This document shows positions 1 through 10,038 of a stretch of 64,000 nucleotides of DNA, one piece after another. The DNA is from a bacterium 0.1xD8-71 (GTDB lineage: Bacteria > Bacillota > Clostridia > Lachnospirales > Lachnospiraceae), in the NCBI GenBank assembly GCA_003612405.1, contig RAYR01000011.1, forward strand, positions 62,001 to 126,000, in the 5' to 3' direction. Within the stretch, counting starts at the first letter, position 1, and every line of letters starts with the position of its first letter. The position numbers and the translations under genes were made by a program. Below the pieces are notes generated by a model. It ran no database searches and was not told the DNA's origin. It was given only the letters and a program-made list of their open reading frames with translations.

Positions 1-593
1 TATTCCTCTATTTCTCTGGCCTCTCCATCTACAGCCTCCATCTCCTGCCTTAAGATCCTGGCGTTCTTTGAGACTCTGGACACAATCCAGATATTGGATA
101 AGCCATCATAAATCAGAAAGACACCAATCAGCATAACCACCGTGTCTATAGCCGCAAAAGGACGGCAGATCAATAAAATACCGAATCCCAATGTAAGAAT
201 TCCCAGAATCAGGGCTATCCACCATTTATCATACTTATTCTTACACAAATCCACCGCCTGTTGCAAATTATGTAAACCGTGCAGTGAAATCACAATACCG
301 ACGATAATCGGTATAATTGCCAGTACTTTATGGGGTTTGATGACAATCCAAACTCCCACTACCGCAAAGACAATACCAAAAATCAGGTTGACCTGCGAAT
401 ACAGACTGCCATCTCCTGCCGTGAAATATCCCACAATCCGGATAGCTCCGCTTATAATCAGTACCGCCCCCACGGCCGTACAGACAATCTGTATGGATAA
501 TCCCGGCCTAAGAAGCAGTACCAGGCCCAGAATCACACACAAAAGCGAAGAGATAATCACATTGGTCTTAAGTTTCTTAAGTATCTTTTCCAC
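1..593 (-). CDS. HdeD/DUF308-family integral membrane protein, 3' part outside window
   Basis: About 197 residues are visible and the reading frame leaves the left edge without a stop. The protein is almost entirely hydrophobic, with six predicted membrane segments in pairs, the layout of the HdeD/DUF308 family. A short charged tail (VSRNAK-like, then acidic) follows the last segment. The family was named for acid resistance in E. coli, but its role in Firmicutes is unknown. I place the start at the GTG at 593, because AAAGGGG lies 8 bases upstream. This overlaps the end of the VanZ-like gene by 17 bases, so the two are probably co-translated. Family call is from topology and sequence feel, not a search. 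Confidence 0.75.
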   Translation of the reverse strand, partial: MEKILKKLKTNVIISSLLCVILGLVLLLRPGLSIQIVCTAVGAVLIISGAIRIVGYFTAGDGSLYSQVNLIFGIVFAVVGVWIVIKPHKVLAIIPIIVGIVISLHGLHNLQQAVDLCKNKYDKWWIALILGILTLGFGILLICRPFAAIDTVVMLIGVFLIYDGLSNIWIVSRVSKNARILRQEMEAVDGEAREIEE

Positions 594-1089
594 CAGCAAC
601 GCCCCTTTCTCTTTTTCTCCAGATCCTAAACAATCTGTATATACCATAACCAAGCACAGCGCCCAGGCAGTTCAGGAAAATATCATCCACATCAAAAGCG
701 CCGAAAGCACTGAAAAGCTGGAACACCTCGATTCCCAGAATAAAAACAAAGGCATTGAGAAACATCACATAAAATTTCTCTCCTTCTCTGACTGCCAGTG
801 GAAAAAGAAACCCAAAGGGTACAAATACCAGAATATTGCCTGCCAGATTCTCTACGCTGTTAAGTTTATAGGCATAATCTATATACATTTTAATGGTTTT
901 AAACGGCGTAAAATTAGCCGTACCAAGTCCTTCCAGAATCACATCCTTACGCCATGACGCCGCAATGGAAAGCAGTTGTTCGTAAGGATATTTAAATATG
1001 ATAACCTTGATGACCACTAAAATATAAACAGCAAATAAGAATTTGATCCAGTTTTTATTCTGCAAACTTATTTTTTCTATGGATTTCAT
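577..1089 (-). CDS. VanZ-like membrane protein
   Basis: A 170-residue protein with four membrane segments. It carries the VanZ hallmarks: NILVFVPFGF near residue 85, an E..QLF motif, and an acidic DVDDIFLN stretch before the last helix. VanZ raises teicoplanin resistance in Tn1546, but most chromosomal VanZ-like proteins have no proven function and no van cluster is present here. It lies 17 bases downstream of the dehydrogenase gene and overlaps the HdeD-like gene, so it is probably part of the same transcript. A GAGAGGG sits almost touching the ATG, which is unusually close. Confidence 0.8.
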   Translation of the reverse strand: MKSIEKISLQNKNWIKFLFAVYILVVIKVIIFKYPYEQLLSIAASWRKDVILEGLGTANFTPFKTIKMYIDYAYKLNSVENLAGNILVFVPFGFLFPLAVREGEKFYVMFLNAFVFILGIEVFQLFSAFGAFDVDDIFLNCLGAVLGYGIYRLFRIWRKRERGVAGGKDT

Positions 1090-1106
1090 TCCCTCTCACA
1101 GAATCC

Positions 1107-2096
1107 CTAATCGCTGTTGACTTCCCATGGATTTTCTTTCCCTTCCATAAAGTATTTACAGCTCATCAGAGAATCCTTTACCACCGTCTCTACATAATTT
1201 CTGGTATAAAAAGCCATATGATGTGACACTGTCACATTCGGGAAACTTCTAAGCATTGCAAGTTCCCTATTCTTTAATATATCCGCTTTATGGTCATAAT
1301 AGTATAGTCCGAACTCATTTTCTACCACATCAAGTCCCGCAGCGCCGATTTTACCATTCTCAATGGCCTCAATCAGGGCATCCGAATCTATCAGGGCGCC
1401 TCTGGCGGTGTTGACAATCACCACTCCATCTTTCATCTGCGCAATGGAATCCCTATCAATCAGGTGATGATTATCCTGTGTCAGCGGTGTATGCAGAGTA
1501 ATCACATCCGCTTCCTTCCAGATCTGTGCAAGCGGCACATAATCGGCATACTGTCTGACTTCCTCTTTCTCGTAAAGGTCGTGGGCCAGAATCCGGCATC
1601 CAAATCCGGAAAGATCCTTGATCACCGTCGCCCCGATTCTTCCAGTACCAATGACTCCCACGGTCAAATCTTTGAGTTCCCTGCCGTTTAACCCCGCCAG
1701 CGTATAGTCCTGTAATCCGGTTCTTCCCAGGATAGCACTCATCTTACGGATGGACATGAGAATCAGCATAACCGTATAGTCCGCCACTCCGGCCGGTCCA
1801 TAAGGTGCATTACCCACCCTGATACCACAGGCTTTGGCCGCCTCTACATCAATATGGTCATATCCGATCGTCCTGGTGCTGATGTACTCTATGCCGTTCT
1901 CCTGAAAGGCTCTGATCAGCGGCGCATCAATCCTGGATGTGATAACATCCACGCATCGGCTGCCCTTACATAATGATACATTCTTAAGATCCGGCGCATC
2001 CTGGCAGAGTACCAGCTCAATTCCTATCTCTTTCGCATATTCTATAAACAACTCTTTTTCATCAAAAGGTCTGCAATTATATACAGTGACTTGCAT
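1107..2096 (-). CDS. D-lactate-dehydrogenase-type 2-hydroxyacid dehydrogenase
   Basis: A 329-residue NAD-dependent D-2-hydroxyacid dehydrogenase. The Rossmann fingerprint GVIGTGRIG lies near residue 147. The catalytic residues are visible as Arg in NTARGALID, Glu in DVVENEFG and His in SHHMAFYT. This set and the length fit the fermentative D-lactate dehydrogenase/VanH branch, which would reduce pyruvate to D-lactate and reoxidise NADH. Another 2-keto acid is possible, since substrate is not fixed by these motifs. The ATG at 2096 follows GAGAGG at 9 bases. A TTG two codons upstream is less likely. Confidence 0.85.
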   Translation of the reverse strand: MQVTVYNCRPFDEKELFIEYAKEIGIELVLCQDAPDLKNVSLCKGSRCVDVITSRIDAPLIRAFQENGIEYISTRTIGYDHIDVEAAKACGIRVGNAPYGPAGVADYTVMLILMSIRKMSAILGRTGLQDYTLAGLNGRELKDLTVGVIGTGRIGATVIKDLSGFGCRILAHDLYEKEEVRQYADYVPLAQIWKEADVITLHTPLTQDNHHLIDRDSIAQMKDGVVIVNTARGALIDSDALIEAIENGKIGAAGLDVVENEFGLYYYDHKADILKNRELAMLRSFPNVTVSHHMAFYTRNYVETVVKDSLMSCKYFMEGKENPWEVNSD

Positions 2097-2126
2097 GGTC
2101 AATATCCTCTCCTGTTTTCTGTCTCA

Positions 2127-3452
2127 TCACGAATGATTCTTTCCGGCTTTGTCTTTATCCTGTTCCGCTTTTCTGGCAATGATTTTCTTCAAAATAGGCG
2201 GTTCTTCTATTTTCAGCTGGGAAGCCTCCTGCCATTCCTCCGCTGTAGCCTGCTCATGCTGCAATTCCATCTGATAAGTATTCTTGGCCTCTCTCTCATA
2301 ATCCGCCACAATGGCCATGTCAGCAACGCGTATCTTACGGAATCTGTTAAAACCAGCCACAAGAATCTGTATACTCTGTCTGGTCGTATCAAAAACGCCC
2401 TCTTCATACAGATTTACAAGGATGATTCCAATCGGCACCGCCAGAATCATACCAATCATCCCCGCCATCTGATAACCGATATACAATAAGAACAAGGTCG
2501 GTATCGCATCCACCCCGATGGAATCTCCCACAATTTTGGGCTGAATTACCTGCCTCACCAGCTGTCCTATCAGCCAGATTGCCAGAAGACCGAACATCAT
2601 CTTATAATCTTTGCTTAAGAACTCGATCACTGCCCAGGGAAGCATTACCGTTCCAGTACCAAATACCGGCAGGAAATCCAGAAACGCAATACCCAGAGCC
2701 ACTAAGAACGCATAATTCACATCCAGAATCATCAGCCCGATCACCAACAGGATATACACCCAGCACTCTATCTTAAACTGTGCCTTAAAATATCCGCCAA
2801 TCGCCTTGCGGAAACTGCGCCGTATCAAATCAAAGCGATATCGTATGGCACCCGGCACATACTTTTCCACCACATTAGACATATATGTTTTATCCGCCAC
2901 AAAGAAATAAGCCGATAACAGACAGATCACCATGCTTAAGAAAGCGTCCGGTATCTGCTTCGCCACACTGCCCACGGCAGCAAAGGAAGGCAGTTCAATA
3001 CTTGTCATAATCTCGCTGAAGTAATCACCCATCTCCTGTCCAATATGATCCAGTGTATTCTGCATATCCGCCGGCATCCTGTTATAGAGCCCTTCCAGAT
3101 TGGCCCCCACTTCATTAAACTCCGCCAGTATACTATCCCATATAGCAGGCAGTTCATTGACGAACGCAATTCCTTCTTTGACCAGTTTGGCCATCAGCAG
3201 ATAGACCAGTAAGACCACCACTGCAAGCACAGCCACAATCACCACCGCTGACACGGCTTTCCGCCTGACCTTTAACTTTTCTTCAAAAAATCTCACCACC
3301 GGGGAAGCGATGGAAGAGATAATCCATCCGATAATAAAGGGCATAAAGAACCAGATGCACTTCGGCAGTAGAAAAACACAAAAAAGTAAAATCACTAACG
3401 CCGTTGCCAGATTCAAAAATACCTTGAGGTAGGTTCTGATAGACTGTTTCAT
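2127..3452 (-). CDS. AI-2E/PerM-family transporter (YtvI-like)
   Basis: A 441-residue membrane protein of the AI-2E transporter family. It has paired N-terminal helices, a long extracytoplasmic stretch around residues 85-150, and a C-terminal helical bundle with the conserved DFLPVFGTG motif near residue 260. Members include TqsA, PerM and the Bacillus sporulation protein YtvI; in a spore former the last is a plausible equivalent. The C-terminal 70 residues are charged and probably cytoplasmic. Start and engB stop overlap as ATGA, so translation is likely coupled. The transported substrate is not known. Confidence 0.82.
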   Translation of the reverse strand: MKQSIRTYLKVFLNLATALVILLFCVFLLPKCIWFFMPFIIGWIISSIASPVVRFFEEKLKVRRKAVSAVVIVAVLAVVVLLVYLLMAKLVKEGIAFVNELPAIWDSILAEFNEVGANLEGLYNRMPADMQNTLDHIGQEMGDYFSEIMTSIELPSFAAVGSVAKQIPDAFLSMVICLLSAYFFVADKTYMSNVVEKYVPGAIRYRFDLIRRSFRKAIGGYFKAQFKIECWVYILLVIGLMILDVNYAFLVALGIAFLDFLPVFGTGTVMLPWAVIEFLSKDYKMMFGLLAIWLIGQLVRQVIQPKIVGDSIGVDAIPTLFLLYIGYQMAGMIGMILAVPIGIILVNLYEEGVFDTTRQSIQILVAGFNRFRKIRVADMAIVADYEREAKNTYQMELQHEQATAEEWQEASQLKIEEPPILKKIIARKAEQDKDKAGKNHS

Positions 3453-4045
3453 TCTTTCTCCTCCTCTATTATCTTATCCAATAGTTCATAAATTTCCTCT
3501 CTACCCTGTTTTGAAAGCGCAGAGAAAGGTATGACAGTCGTGTCATCTACAACGTCAAGCGTGTCACATATAAGTTTCGTCTGTTTTGCTACCTGGCTTC
3601 TCTTGATTTTATCCAGTTTCGTAGCTATGATAATCGGCTTATATCCCCTGTCCAGAATCCAGTCATACATAATCCTGTCATTCTCAGACGGTGCATGTCG
3701 TATATCAATCAGCAAAAAAACTGCCCGTATCTTCTTGGACTGATGCAGATAATCTTCAATCATCTTGCCCCACTGTGCCTTCACTTTCTCGTTGGCTGTG
3801 GCATAACCGTATCCCGGCAGATCCACAAAATACATCTCATTGTTGATATTATAGTAATTGATCGTCTGTGTCTTACCGGGTGCTGAACTGGTACGGGCCA
3901 GCGCCTTACGGTTCATCAGACCGTTGATCAGAGAAGACTTTCCCACATTGCTCTTGCCTGCAAAAGCAATCTCCGGCAGTTTGTTTTCCGGCAGTTTGCT
4001 GGTAATGCCGCACACTGTTTCCAGATTTACGTTCTTGATAACCAT
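3449..4045 (-). CDS. engB: Ribosome biogenesis GTPase EngB/YsxC
   Basis: A 198-residue TRAFAC GTPase of the EngB/YihA/YsxC family, needed for late assembly of the 50S subunit. G1 is GKSNVGKS (residues 30-37), G3 is DLPGYG (near 75) and G4 is TKLDK (near 143). The YsxC-type switch region ([14 protein letters not shown]) is complete. It lies 11 bases after lon, the normal clpX-lon-ysxC order of Firmicutes, and its stop overlaps the next start by 4 bases. Confidence 0.96.
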   Translation of the reverse strand: MVIKNVNLETVCGITSKLPENKLPEIAFAGKSNVGKSSLINGLMNRKALARTSSAPGKTQTINYYNINNEMYFVDLPGYGYATANEKVKAQWGKMIEDYLHQSKKIRAVFLLIDIRHAPSENDRIMYDWILDRGYKPIIIATKLDKIKRSQVAKQTKLICDTLDVVDDTTVIPFSALSKQGREEIYELLDKIIEEEKE

Positions 4046-4056
4046 ACTTTCTTCCT

Positions 4057-6444
4057 CTATACAAATGCGTATTTCACTACTTCATCCATAGTCTTCACCA
4101 GGATAATCTCCAGTCCGTCCTTAATCTCCTCATCAATCTCTGCCACATCCTTTTCATTTTCCACCGGTACAAGTATGGTCTTTACCTGCGCCATTTTTGC
4201 TGCCAGAATTTTTTCTTTAAGACCGCCGATCGGCAGTACTCTGCCCCGCAGGGTAATCTCCCCTGTCATAGCCAGGTCAGCCCGCACCGGTTTCTTTATC
4301 ACCGCAGACAGGATTGCCGTCGCCATGGTAATGCCGGCAGAAGGGCCGTCCTTGGGCACAGCTCCTTCGGGAATATGAAGATGAAAATCGGTCTCCTTAT
4401 ACAATTCGGCAGATACTCCATACTGCCCGCTGACAGACCGCACATAACTGAGGGCCGTCCGGGCTGACTCTTTCATCACATCACCCATTTGACCTGTTAA
4501 GTCAATTTCTCCCTCTCCGGGCATCGTATTGACTTCAATCTGCAACGTATCTCCGCCCGCACTGGTCCAGGCAAGCCCTCTGACAATACCAATCTCCGGT
4601 TTCTCATTGATTTTATCCTGCCTGTACTTGGGTTTCCCCAGATAATGCTCCAGATTATCGGGAGTTATATTGACCTTTTCAGTCATTTTATGGACTCGAC
4701 GCGACAAAATCTCTCTGGCCTCTTTGCGGCAGACCGCTCCGATCTGACGTTCCAGTCCGCGGACACCTGCCTCCCTGGTATAGAAACGCACCATATCTAT
4801 AAGTGCCTCATCGCTAAAGGAAAGTTCCGTTTCTTTAATCCCATTCTCCACAAGTTCCTTAGCCACCAGATGTTCCCTGGCAATATGAAACTTCTCGTTG
4901 ACCGTATAGCTGTTAATCTCTATGATTTCCATCCGGTCTAAAAGCGGCCTGGGAATTCCCTCTGTAGTATTCGCCGTGGCAATAAAGAGCACCTCGGATA
5001 GATCCAGGGGAATTTCCACATAATGATCCCTGAAGGCATGATTCTGTTCGCCGTCCAACACTTCAAGAAGTGCCGAAGACGGATCCCCTTTATAATCGTT
5101 ACCCAGTTTATCTACCTCGTCCAACAGGATCAGGGGATTTTTAACCCCCGCCTGTCTCAGTGCATTGGCAATACGCCCCGGCATGGCTCCCACATAGGTC
5201 TTACGATGTCCCCGGATTTCCGCCTCATCCCGTACACCACCCAGACAAATCCGTACATATTTCTTATGAAGTGCCTCCGCCACACTCCTGGCAATAGAAG
5301 TTTTGCCCGTACCCGGAGGTCCTGACAAACAGATAATCTGACTCTGTATCTTATCTTTCGACATACCTGCCAGCGCCCGCACTGCCAGGAATTCCAACAT
5401 ACGTTCCTTTACCTTATCCAGTCCGTAATGCTGCTCATTCAATATTTCCTGTGCCCGGGCCATATCATTGCTGTCCTTCGATGTCTTATCCCAGGGCAGC
5501 TCCAGCAATGTTTCAATATATGCACGTTCCACCGCACTTTCGGAAGTACTGCCAGACACATTCTTATAGCGGGAAATCTCTTTGCGTATCTTTTCCTTGA
5601 CCTCTTTGGCTGCTTTTAATTTTTCCACCGCTGCAAGAAACTGTTCCACATCCGAATCCGTATTGTTCTCTCCCAGTTCTTCCCGGATATACTGCATCTG
5701 TTCCCGCAAGATATAGTCCCTCTGGTTCTTATCAATACGCTGTCTGATATCCTTCGCCAGTTCGTTCTTAATCCGAATCACATCCACTTCCCGCATCAAC
5801 ATGGAAGTCAGGGCTTCAAACCTCTCCCGCACCGATACGGCACTGAGAATGGTCTGTTTCCCGGCCACAGGAAGCGGCAGATTAATGGTAATGGCATCCA
5901 ACAGTTCCCCCAGACTCATGGTATCATCAATCTGATCCTCCACTGCCTTCCCAACTTTAGGAAAACATGCTCCATAAGCCGCCAAAGTTTCTTTGACTGT
6001 TCTGGTCATTGCCTCCCTGGACGCCTCATCAATATCTGACATCTCATCCTTTTCATACGACACCTGTGCCATATGATAACCTTCTGTCTCTATGAAACTG
6101 TAAACTCTGGCTCTGGCAATACCTTCCACCAAAACCCGCAGAACATGGCCCGGCAGTTTACTGACCTGTTTAATCAACGTAACCGTTCCCACATCGTAAA
6201 GATCCTCAAAAACTGGTTCTTCCTGCGCCGCATCTTTCTGGGTCACCACCAACAGTCTCTGATCCCCGATCATGGCATGTTCCACCGATTCCATAGAACA
6301 GTCTCTGCTTAAATCAAAATGAATCACCATGCCGGGCAGAATTGTCAACCCCCGCAGTGTCACCACCGGAAGGCAGGAATCTCCGGGAATCTGCAATATT
6401 TCCCCATATTGTTCCCTGTTTTGCATCTGCTCCAAGTTATTCAT
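4057..6444 (-). CDS. lon: ATP-dependent Lon protease
   Basis: Endopeptidase La, 795 residues, full length. It has an N-terminal substrate-binding domain, a coiled-coil linker near residues 240-300, an AAA+ module with Walker A GPPGTGKT (about 375-382) and Walker [10 protein letters not shown] (about 438-446), and a C-terminal protease domain. The catalytic dyad is Ser in KDGPSAG (about 702) and Lys in GGLKEK (about 745). It degrades misfolded and short-lived proteins. Two ATGs compete. The one at 6450 touches AAGGA, while the one at 6444 has it 6 bases away, so I prefer 6444. A hairpin and a dispersed repeat separate it from clpX, which may loosen co-transcription. Confidence 0.97.
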   Translation of the reverse strand: MNNLEQMQNREQYGEILQIPGDSCLPVVTLRGLTILPGMVIHFDLSRDCSMESVEHAMIGDQRLLVVTQKDAAQEEPVFEDLYDVGTVTLIKQVSKLPGHVLRVLVEGIARARVYSFIETEGYHMAQVSYEKDEMSDIDEASREAMTRTVKETLAAYGACFPKVGKAVEDQIDDTMSLGELLDAITINLPLPVAGKQTILSAVSVRERFEALTSMLMREVDVIRIKNELAKDIRQRIDKNQRDYILREQMQYIREELGENNTDSDVEQFLAAVEKLKAAKEVKEKIRKEISRYKNVSGSTSESAVERAYIETLLELPWDKTSKDSNDMARAQEILNEQHYGLDKVKERMLEFLAVRALAGMSKDKIQSQIICLSGPPGTGKTSIARSVAEALHKKYVRICLGGVRDEAEIRGHRKTYVGAMPGRIANALRQAGVKNPLILLDEVDKLGNDYKGDPSSALLEVLDGEQNHAFRDHYVEIPLDLSEVLFIATANTTEGIPRPLLDRMEIIEINSYTVNEKFHIAREHLVAKELVENGIKETELSFSDEALIDMVRFYTREAGVRGLERQIGAVCRKEAREILSRRVHKMTEKVNITPDNLEHYLGKPKYRQDKINEKPEIGIVRGLAWTSAGGDTLQIEVNTMPGEGEIDLTGQMGDVMKESARTALSYVRSVSGQYGVSAELYKETDFHLHIPEGAVPKDGPSAGITMATAILSAVIKKPVRADLAMTGEITLRGRVLPIGGLKEKILAAKMAQVKTILVPVENEKDVAEIDEEIKDGLEIILVKTMDEVVKYAFV

Positions 6445-6481
6445 ACTCATTCCTTCATATGTTTTATATCACACTATTGCA

Positions 6482-6511
6482 AACGCCGCCAAGGTTCTGG
6501 CGACGTTTTTT
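6482..6511. terminator. GC-rich hairpin between clpX and lon
   Basis: AACG-c-CGCCA pairs with TGGCG-a-CGTT around a 6-base loop. The T-run follows on the plus strand (6504-6511), the direction with no upstream gene. On the minus strand, which carries clpX and lon, only TTT follows. It may be an inefficient terminator, or an RNA stability hairpin that lowers lon relative to clpPX. Confidence 0.5.
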
Positions 6512-6531
6512 ATGCTGTCAAAAATTCTCCC

Positions 6532-6626
6532 GCTTATCCGAGTCCGCGCAGCGGATTAACAAATCTTTCCGCTTATCCGAGTCCGCGCAGCGGCACTCGT
6601 AAGGTTAATTCCGCAGGAATTTACCT
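6532..6626. repeat. Dispersed triloop-hairpin repeat, copy 1
   Basis: Two direct units (6532-6554 and 6571-6593) share GCTTATCCGAG then TCCGC-GCA-GCGG, a hairpin with a 3-base loop. They are followed by AATTCC-GCA-GGAATT inside AAGGT/ACCTT, another triloop hairpin (6601-6626). The same modules recur at 28457-28530 and 42431-42530. It lies wholly between clpX and lon. Short apparent reading frames across it are by-products of the repeat. Confidence 0.8.
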
Positions 6627-6629
6627 TTG

Positions 6630-7886
6630 TTATTCTGCCTGCAACAATCTGTCTCTGTAAGTCACACGGGGATTCTCCGTTCCGTCCACCGCTTCCTTTG
6701 TCAGGACACACTCCGCTATATTATCATTTGACGGAATCTCATACATGACATCCATCATGACCTTCTCCATAATGGAGCGCAGTCCTCTGGCTCCGGTCTT
6801 TCTCTCATAAGCCAGACGGGCAATTTCTTTCACCGCATCCTTTTCTACGCTCAACTTCACCTCGTCAAACTCGAAAAGTTTCTTATACTGCTTGATCAAT
6901 GCATTTTTGGGTTCTTCCAGAATCCGGATCAATGCCTCCTGATCCAGCCCGTCCAATGCTACCGTCACCGGCACCCGGCCGATAAACTCCGGAATCAGAC
7001 CGAATTTCATCAGATCCTGGGGCACCACTTCTTTTAATATCGCCCCGATTTCCTTACTGCTCTTCTCCGTAATCTGGGCATTAAATCCGATAGAGTGTCT
7101 GTCCAGACGCTCCTCCACGATCTTCTCCAGTCCGTCAAAGGCACCGCCGCAGATAAAGAGAATATTGGACGTATCAATCTGAAGCATCTCCTGATGAGGA
7201 TGTTTCCTGCCGCCCTGAGGTGGCACATTGGCTGTTGTTCCCTCAATAATCTTCAGAAGAGCCTGCTGCACACCCTCACCGGATACATCCCTGGTGATGG
7301 ACACGTTCTCACTCTTTTTGGTAATCTTATCAATCTCATCAATATAGATAATCCCGTACTGCGCCCGGTCAATATCATAATCCGCCGCCTGAATCAGCTT
7401 TAAAAGGATATTCTCCACATCCTCACCCACATACCCGGCTTCCGTCAATGTGGTGGCATCCGCGATTGCAAAAGGTACATTGATAATCTTTGCCAGCGTC
7501 TGCGCCAGATAAGTCTTTCCGGAACCGGTGGGGCCTACCATGATGATATTGCTCTTTTGCAGCTCCACCCCGTCATCATCCTGCGGCGCCATGACCCTTT
7601 TATAATGATTATATACGGACACAGCCATCACTTTCTTGGCTTCCTCCTGTCCGATCACATAATCGTCGAGGAATTTCTTGATTTCTGCCGGTTTTAAGAG
7701 ATTGATCTCCATCTCTTCCACTTCCGGTTCTTCCTCGTATTCCTCTTCAATGATGTCAGCGCAGATGTCCACGCACTCGTCACAGATATATACTCCCGCA
7801 GGGCCGGCGATCATCTTCCTGACCTGATCCTGCGTCTTATTGCAAAAAGAACATCTCACTCTGTCATCAGAATTCTTTCCCGCCAT
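6630..7886 (-). CDS. clpX: ClpX, ATPase subunit of Clp protease
   Basis: A 418-residue AAA+ unfoldase that recognises substrates, unfolds them and feeds them to ClpP. The N-terminal zinc-binding domain has C12, C15, C35 and C38. Walker A is GPTGSGKT (118-125), followed by the GYVGEDVE pore-region motif, Walker [10 protein letters not shown], and sensor/arginine residues in EFIGRVP. Length is normal. It lies 38 bases after clpP. The best Shine-Dalgarno candidate (AGAAAGG) is about 15 bases from the ATG, longer than usual. Confidence 0.97.
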   Translation of the reverse strand: MAGKNSDDRVRCSFCNKTQDQVRKMIAGPAGVYICDECVDICADIIEEEYEEEPEVEEMEINLLKPAEIKKFLDDYVIGQEEAKKVMAVSVYNHYKRVMAPQDDDGVELQKSNIIMVGPTGSGKTYLAQTLAKIINVPFAIADATTLTEAGYVGEDVENILLKLIQAADYDIDRAQYGIIYIDEIDKITKKSENVSITRDVSGEGVQQALLKIIEGTTANVPPQGGRKHPHQEMLQIDTSNILFICGGAFDGLEKIVEERLDRHSIGFNAQITEKSSKEIGAILKEVVPQDLMKFGLIPEFIGRVPVTVALDGLDQEALIRILEEPKNALIKQYKKLFEFDEVKLSVEKDAVKEIARLAYERKTGARGLRSIMEKVMMDVMYEIPSNDNIAECVLTKEAVDGTENPRVTYRDRLLQAE

Positions 7887-7924
7887 TTTAGTTGTCCATG
7901 CCTTTCTACTTATACTGAAATCAA

Positions 7925-8527
7925 TTACTCTTTATTCTCGGTGCTGGCATGACTGGTGATGATGCGGTCAATCAGACCATAGGAAAGAGCCTCCTCGGCG
8001 CTCTTCCAGTTGTCTCTCTCTGTATCTGCCATAATCACTTCAAAGTCCTGCCCCGTATTCTGCGCCATGATCCTTGCCATTTTTTCCTTGGTAGCCAGAA
8101 TGTGTTTGGCTGTAATCTCAATTTCCGTGGCCTGCCCCTGGGCACCGCCTGCCGGCTGATGAATCATAATCTCCGCATTGGGAAGCGCCATTCTCTTACC
8201 TTTGGTACCGCCCGCAAGCAGGAAAGCTCCCATGCTGGCTGCCATACCGATACATACGGTTGACACATCACACTTGATAAACTGCATGGTATCATAAATC
8301 GCCATACCGGCTGTGATCACACCGCCGGGACTGTTGATATACAGGCTGATATCCTTCTCCGGATCCTCTGACTCCAGGAACAGAAGCTGTGCCACGATCA
8401 CACTGGCACTGGCATCATTCACTTCCTCGCCCAGAAAGATAATCCTCTCTTTTAAGAGCCTTGAATAAATATCGTAAGAGCGTTCTCCTTTAGATGTCTG
8501 TTCAATGACATAAGGTATTAAAGCCAT
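7925..8527 (-). CDS. clpP: ClpP protease, proteolytic subunit
   Basis: A 200-residue serine peptidase (family S14) forming the tetradecameric chamber that works with ClpX. The triad is Ser98 (GMAASMG), His123 (MIHQPAGG) and Asp172 (ERDNW). The N-terminal axial-loop region (IPYVIEQ) is intact. GGAGGAG lies just upstream of the ATG. No CtsR tandem heptad or CIRCE repeat was seen upstream; expression probably comes from the tig promoter and is modulated by the hairpin at 8548-8587. Confidence 0.97.
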   Translation of the reverse strand: MALIPYVIEQTSKGERSYDIYSRLLKERIIFLGEEVNDASASVIVAQLLFLESEDPEKDISLYINSPGGVITAGMAIYDTMQFIKCDVSTVCIGMAASMGAFLLAGGTKGKRMALPNAEIMIHQPAGGAQGQATEIEITAKHILATKEKMARIMAQNTGQDFEVIMADTERDNWKSAEEALSYGLIDRIITSHASTENKE

Positions 8528-8547
8528 AATTTCTCCTCCATTCAGTA

Positions 8548-8587
8548 TAAGGTGGTAAATCTTATTGCATCAGATTATACCACCTTA
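8548..8587 (-). promoter_or_regulatory. Long stem-loop in tig-clpP gap
   Basis: TAAGGTGGTA pairs perfectly with TACCACCTTA, and an inner AATCT/AGATT stem continues it. No T-run follows, so it is not a standard terminator. It begins 4 bases after the tig stop and ends about 20 bases before the clpP start. An RNA-processing or 3'-end-protecting role that changes the tig:clpP ratio is an inference. Confidence 0.65.
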
Positions 8588-8591
8588 AATT

Positions 8592-9887
8592 TTATTTTGC
8601 CTTGCTTTCCTTCGCATTATCCGTAATGAACTCGGCCGCTTTTCTGACCGCCAGGTCTTCCATGATGTTCTTCTTTTCCCGCTCGCCCATGAGATCTTTC
8701 ACCTTGGCAAGCTCCATCTGGTATACCTCTGCCATGGTCTCGAGTTCTTTCTCGTAATCTTCTTCAGACACTTCAATGTTCTCGGCTTTTACAACAGCCT
8801 CAAGCACCAGTCTGGATTTGATTCTCTCCAATGCCTGCGGTTTCACCTGCTCCACCATCTGCTGATAGTTGGTACCTGTAAACTGGAAGTACTGTTCCAT
8901 GGAAAGACCCTGCATGGTGATGCGCTGTGCAAACTCATCCACCATCTGTCTTTGCTGGCTCTCCAACATAGGCTCAGGAATCTCCATCTCAGAAGCCTCC
9001 ACAACGGCCTTGATGGCAGCCTCCTCTTTGGCGTTCTTAGCATCCTTTTCTTTCTTCTCTGTCAGATTCTTCTTCACATTCTCCCGATACTCTGCAAGCG
9101 TTTCAAACTCAGACACCTCGCTGGCAAACTCGTCATCCAGTTCGGGAAGTTCTTTTTCTTTAATTTCCTTAACCGTACACTTAAATACCGCTTCTTTTCC
9201 CTGTAAATGCTCCGCCTGATAATCTTCCGGGAAGGTAACCTTGACTTCCACTTCCTTGCCGATCTCGGCACCCACGAGCTGTTCTTCAAATCCCGGAATA
9301 AACGCGCCGGAGCCGATGGTCAGCGGATAGTCCTCACCCTTGCCGCCTTCAAACGCTTCACCGTCCACAAAGCCCTCAAAGTCTAATGAAGTCATATCCC
9401 CGTCTTTCACCGGGCGGTCCTCCACCGTAATCGTTCTGGCATTGTTCTCGCGCTCTTTGTTAATCTCTTCGTCAATCTCCTCATCTGTCACTGCGGTATC
9501 GATTTTATCGACTTTGACGCCCTTATATTTACCAAGCTTTACTTCAGGCTTTATGGCAACCGTAGCTGTGAAGATAAAGGGCTTTCCTGCCTCAATCTGC
9601 ACTACCTCAATCTTGGGAGAAGACACAATGTCCTCCTCGCACTCATCCAGTGCCTTATCATAGGCGTCCGGAATCAGCAGATTGGCTGCCTCCTCATAAA
9701 ACACCTCTTTGCCGTACATCTTCTCCACCATCTGGCGGGGAACCTTACCCTTTCTGAAGCCCGGAATACTGATCTGGTTCTTCTGTTTCTGATAAGCTTT
9801 CTCAATCGCTTTCTCCAGTTCATCCGCTCCTGCTTCAATGGTAAGTTTCGCCATGTTCTTTTCCAGTTTTTCCACCTGTAAACTCAT
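8592..9887 (-). CDS. tig: Trigger factor (ribosome-associated chaperone, PPIase)
   Basis: A 431-residue trigger factor that binds nascent chains at the ribosome exit. The N-terminal ribosome-binding domain carries the signature loop GFRKGKVPRQ (about residue 44). The FKBP-like PPIase domain (about 150-240) has DFEGFVDGEAFEGG, and a C-terminal helical domain completes it. I start at the ATG at 9887 because AAGGAGG lies 11 bases upstream; a TTG 7 codons earlier would place that site inside the gene. It heads the clpP-clpX-lon-engB run. Confidence 0.96.
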   Translation of the reverse strand: MSLQVEKLEKNMAKLTIEAGADELEKAIEKAYQKQKNQISIPGFRKGKVPRQMVEKMYGKEVFYEEAANLLIPDAYDKALDECEEDIVSSPKIEVVQIEAGKPFIFTATVAIKPEVKLGKYKGVKVDKIDTAVTDEEIDEEINKERENNARTITVEDRPVKDGDMTSLDFEGFVDGEAFEGGKGEDYPLTIGSGAFIPGFEEQLVGAEIGKEVEVKVTFPEDYQAEHLQGKEAVFKCTVKEIKEKELPELDDEFASEVSEFETLAEYRENVKKNLTEKKEKDAKNAKEEAAIKAVVEASEMEIPEPMLESQQRQMVDEFAQRITMQGLSMEQYFQFTGTNYQQMVEQVKPQALERIKSRLVLEAVVKAENIEVSEEDYEKELETMAEVYQMELAKVKDLMGEREKKNIMEDLAVRKAAEFITDNAKESKAK

Positions 9888-9937
9888 CTTGATAAGTTCC
9901 TCCTTCAATTCCTCTGCAACATATATGATCTCATAAG

Positions 9938-9976
9938 AACGTCTCTTCCCGTACTCTCTTACAGTACAAGACGTTT
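9938..9976 (-). promoter_or_regulatory. Hairpin in the tig 5' leader
   Basis: AACGTCTT and AGACGTT pair at the ends, with TACT/AGTA further in, in the roughly 100-base untranslated leader of tig. It resembles neither CIRCE nor a CtsR site. It may affect mRNA stability or translation; nothing more can be read from it. Confidence 0.45.
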
Positions 9977-9996
9977 CCAGCCACAGTCATCGAGAT

Positions 9997-10005
9997 ATTA
10001 TAGCA
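9997..10005 (-). promoter_or_regulatory. Extended -10 promoter for tig-clpP-clpX-lon
   Basis: TGCTATAAT is a perfect -10 hexamer (9997-10002) with the extended TGn element at 10003-10005. The -35 region (CTAGTA-like) is poor, as is common for extended -10 promoters. Transcription would begin near 9990. Confidence 0.7.
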
Positions 10006-10038
10006 TAAAGCCATGGAAAATACTAGCTTTTTTTGCCC

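Noticed and set aside
142..957. Long plus-strand open frame (271 codons).
   Set aside because: It is antisense to the HdeD-like and VanZ-like genes, which have clear families, topology and ribosome binding sites.
6319..6660. Plus-strand frames with repeated AYPSPRSG units suggesting a repeat protein.
   Set aside because: The repetition comes from the DNA repeat at 6532-6626; no start signals and antisense to lon and clpX ends.
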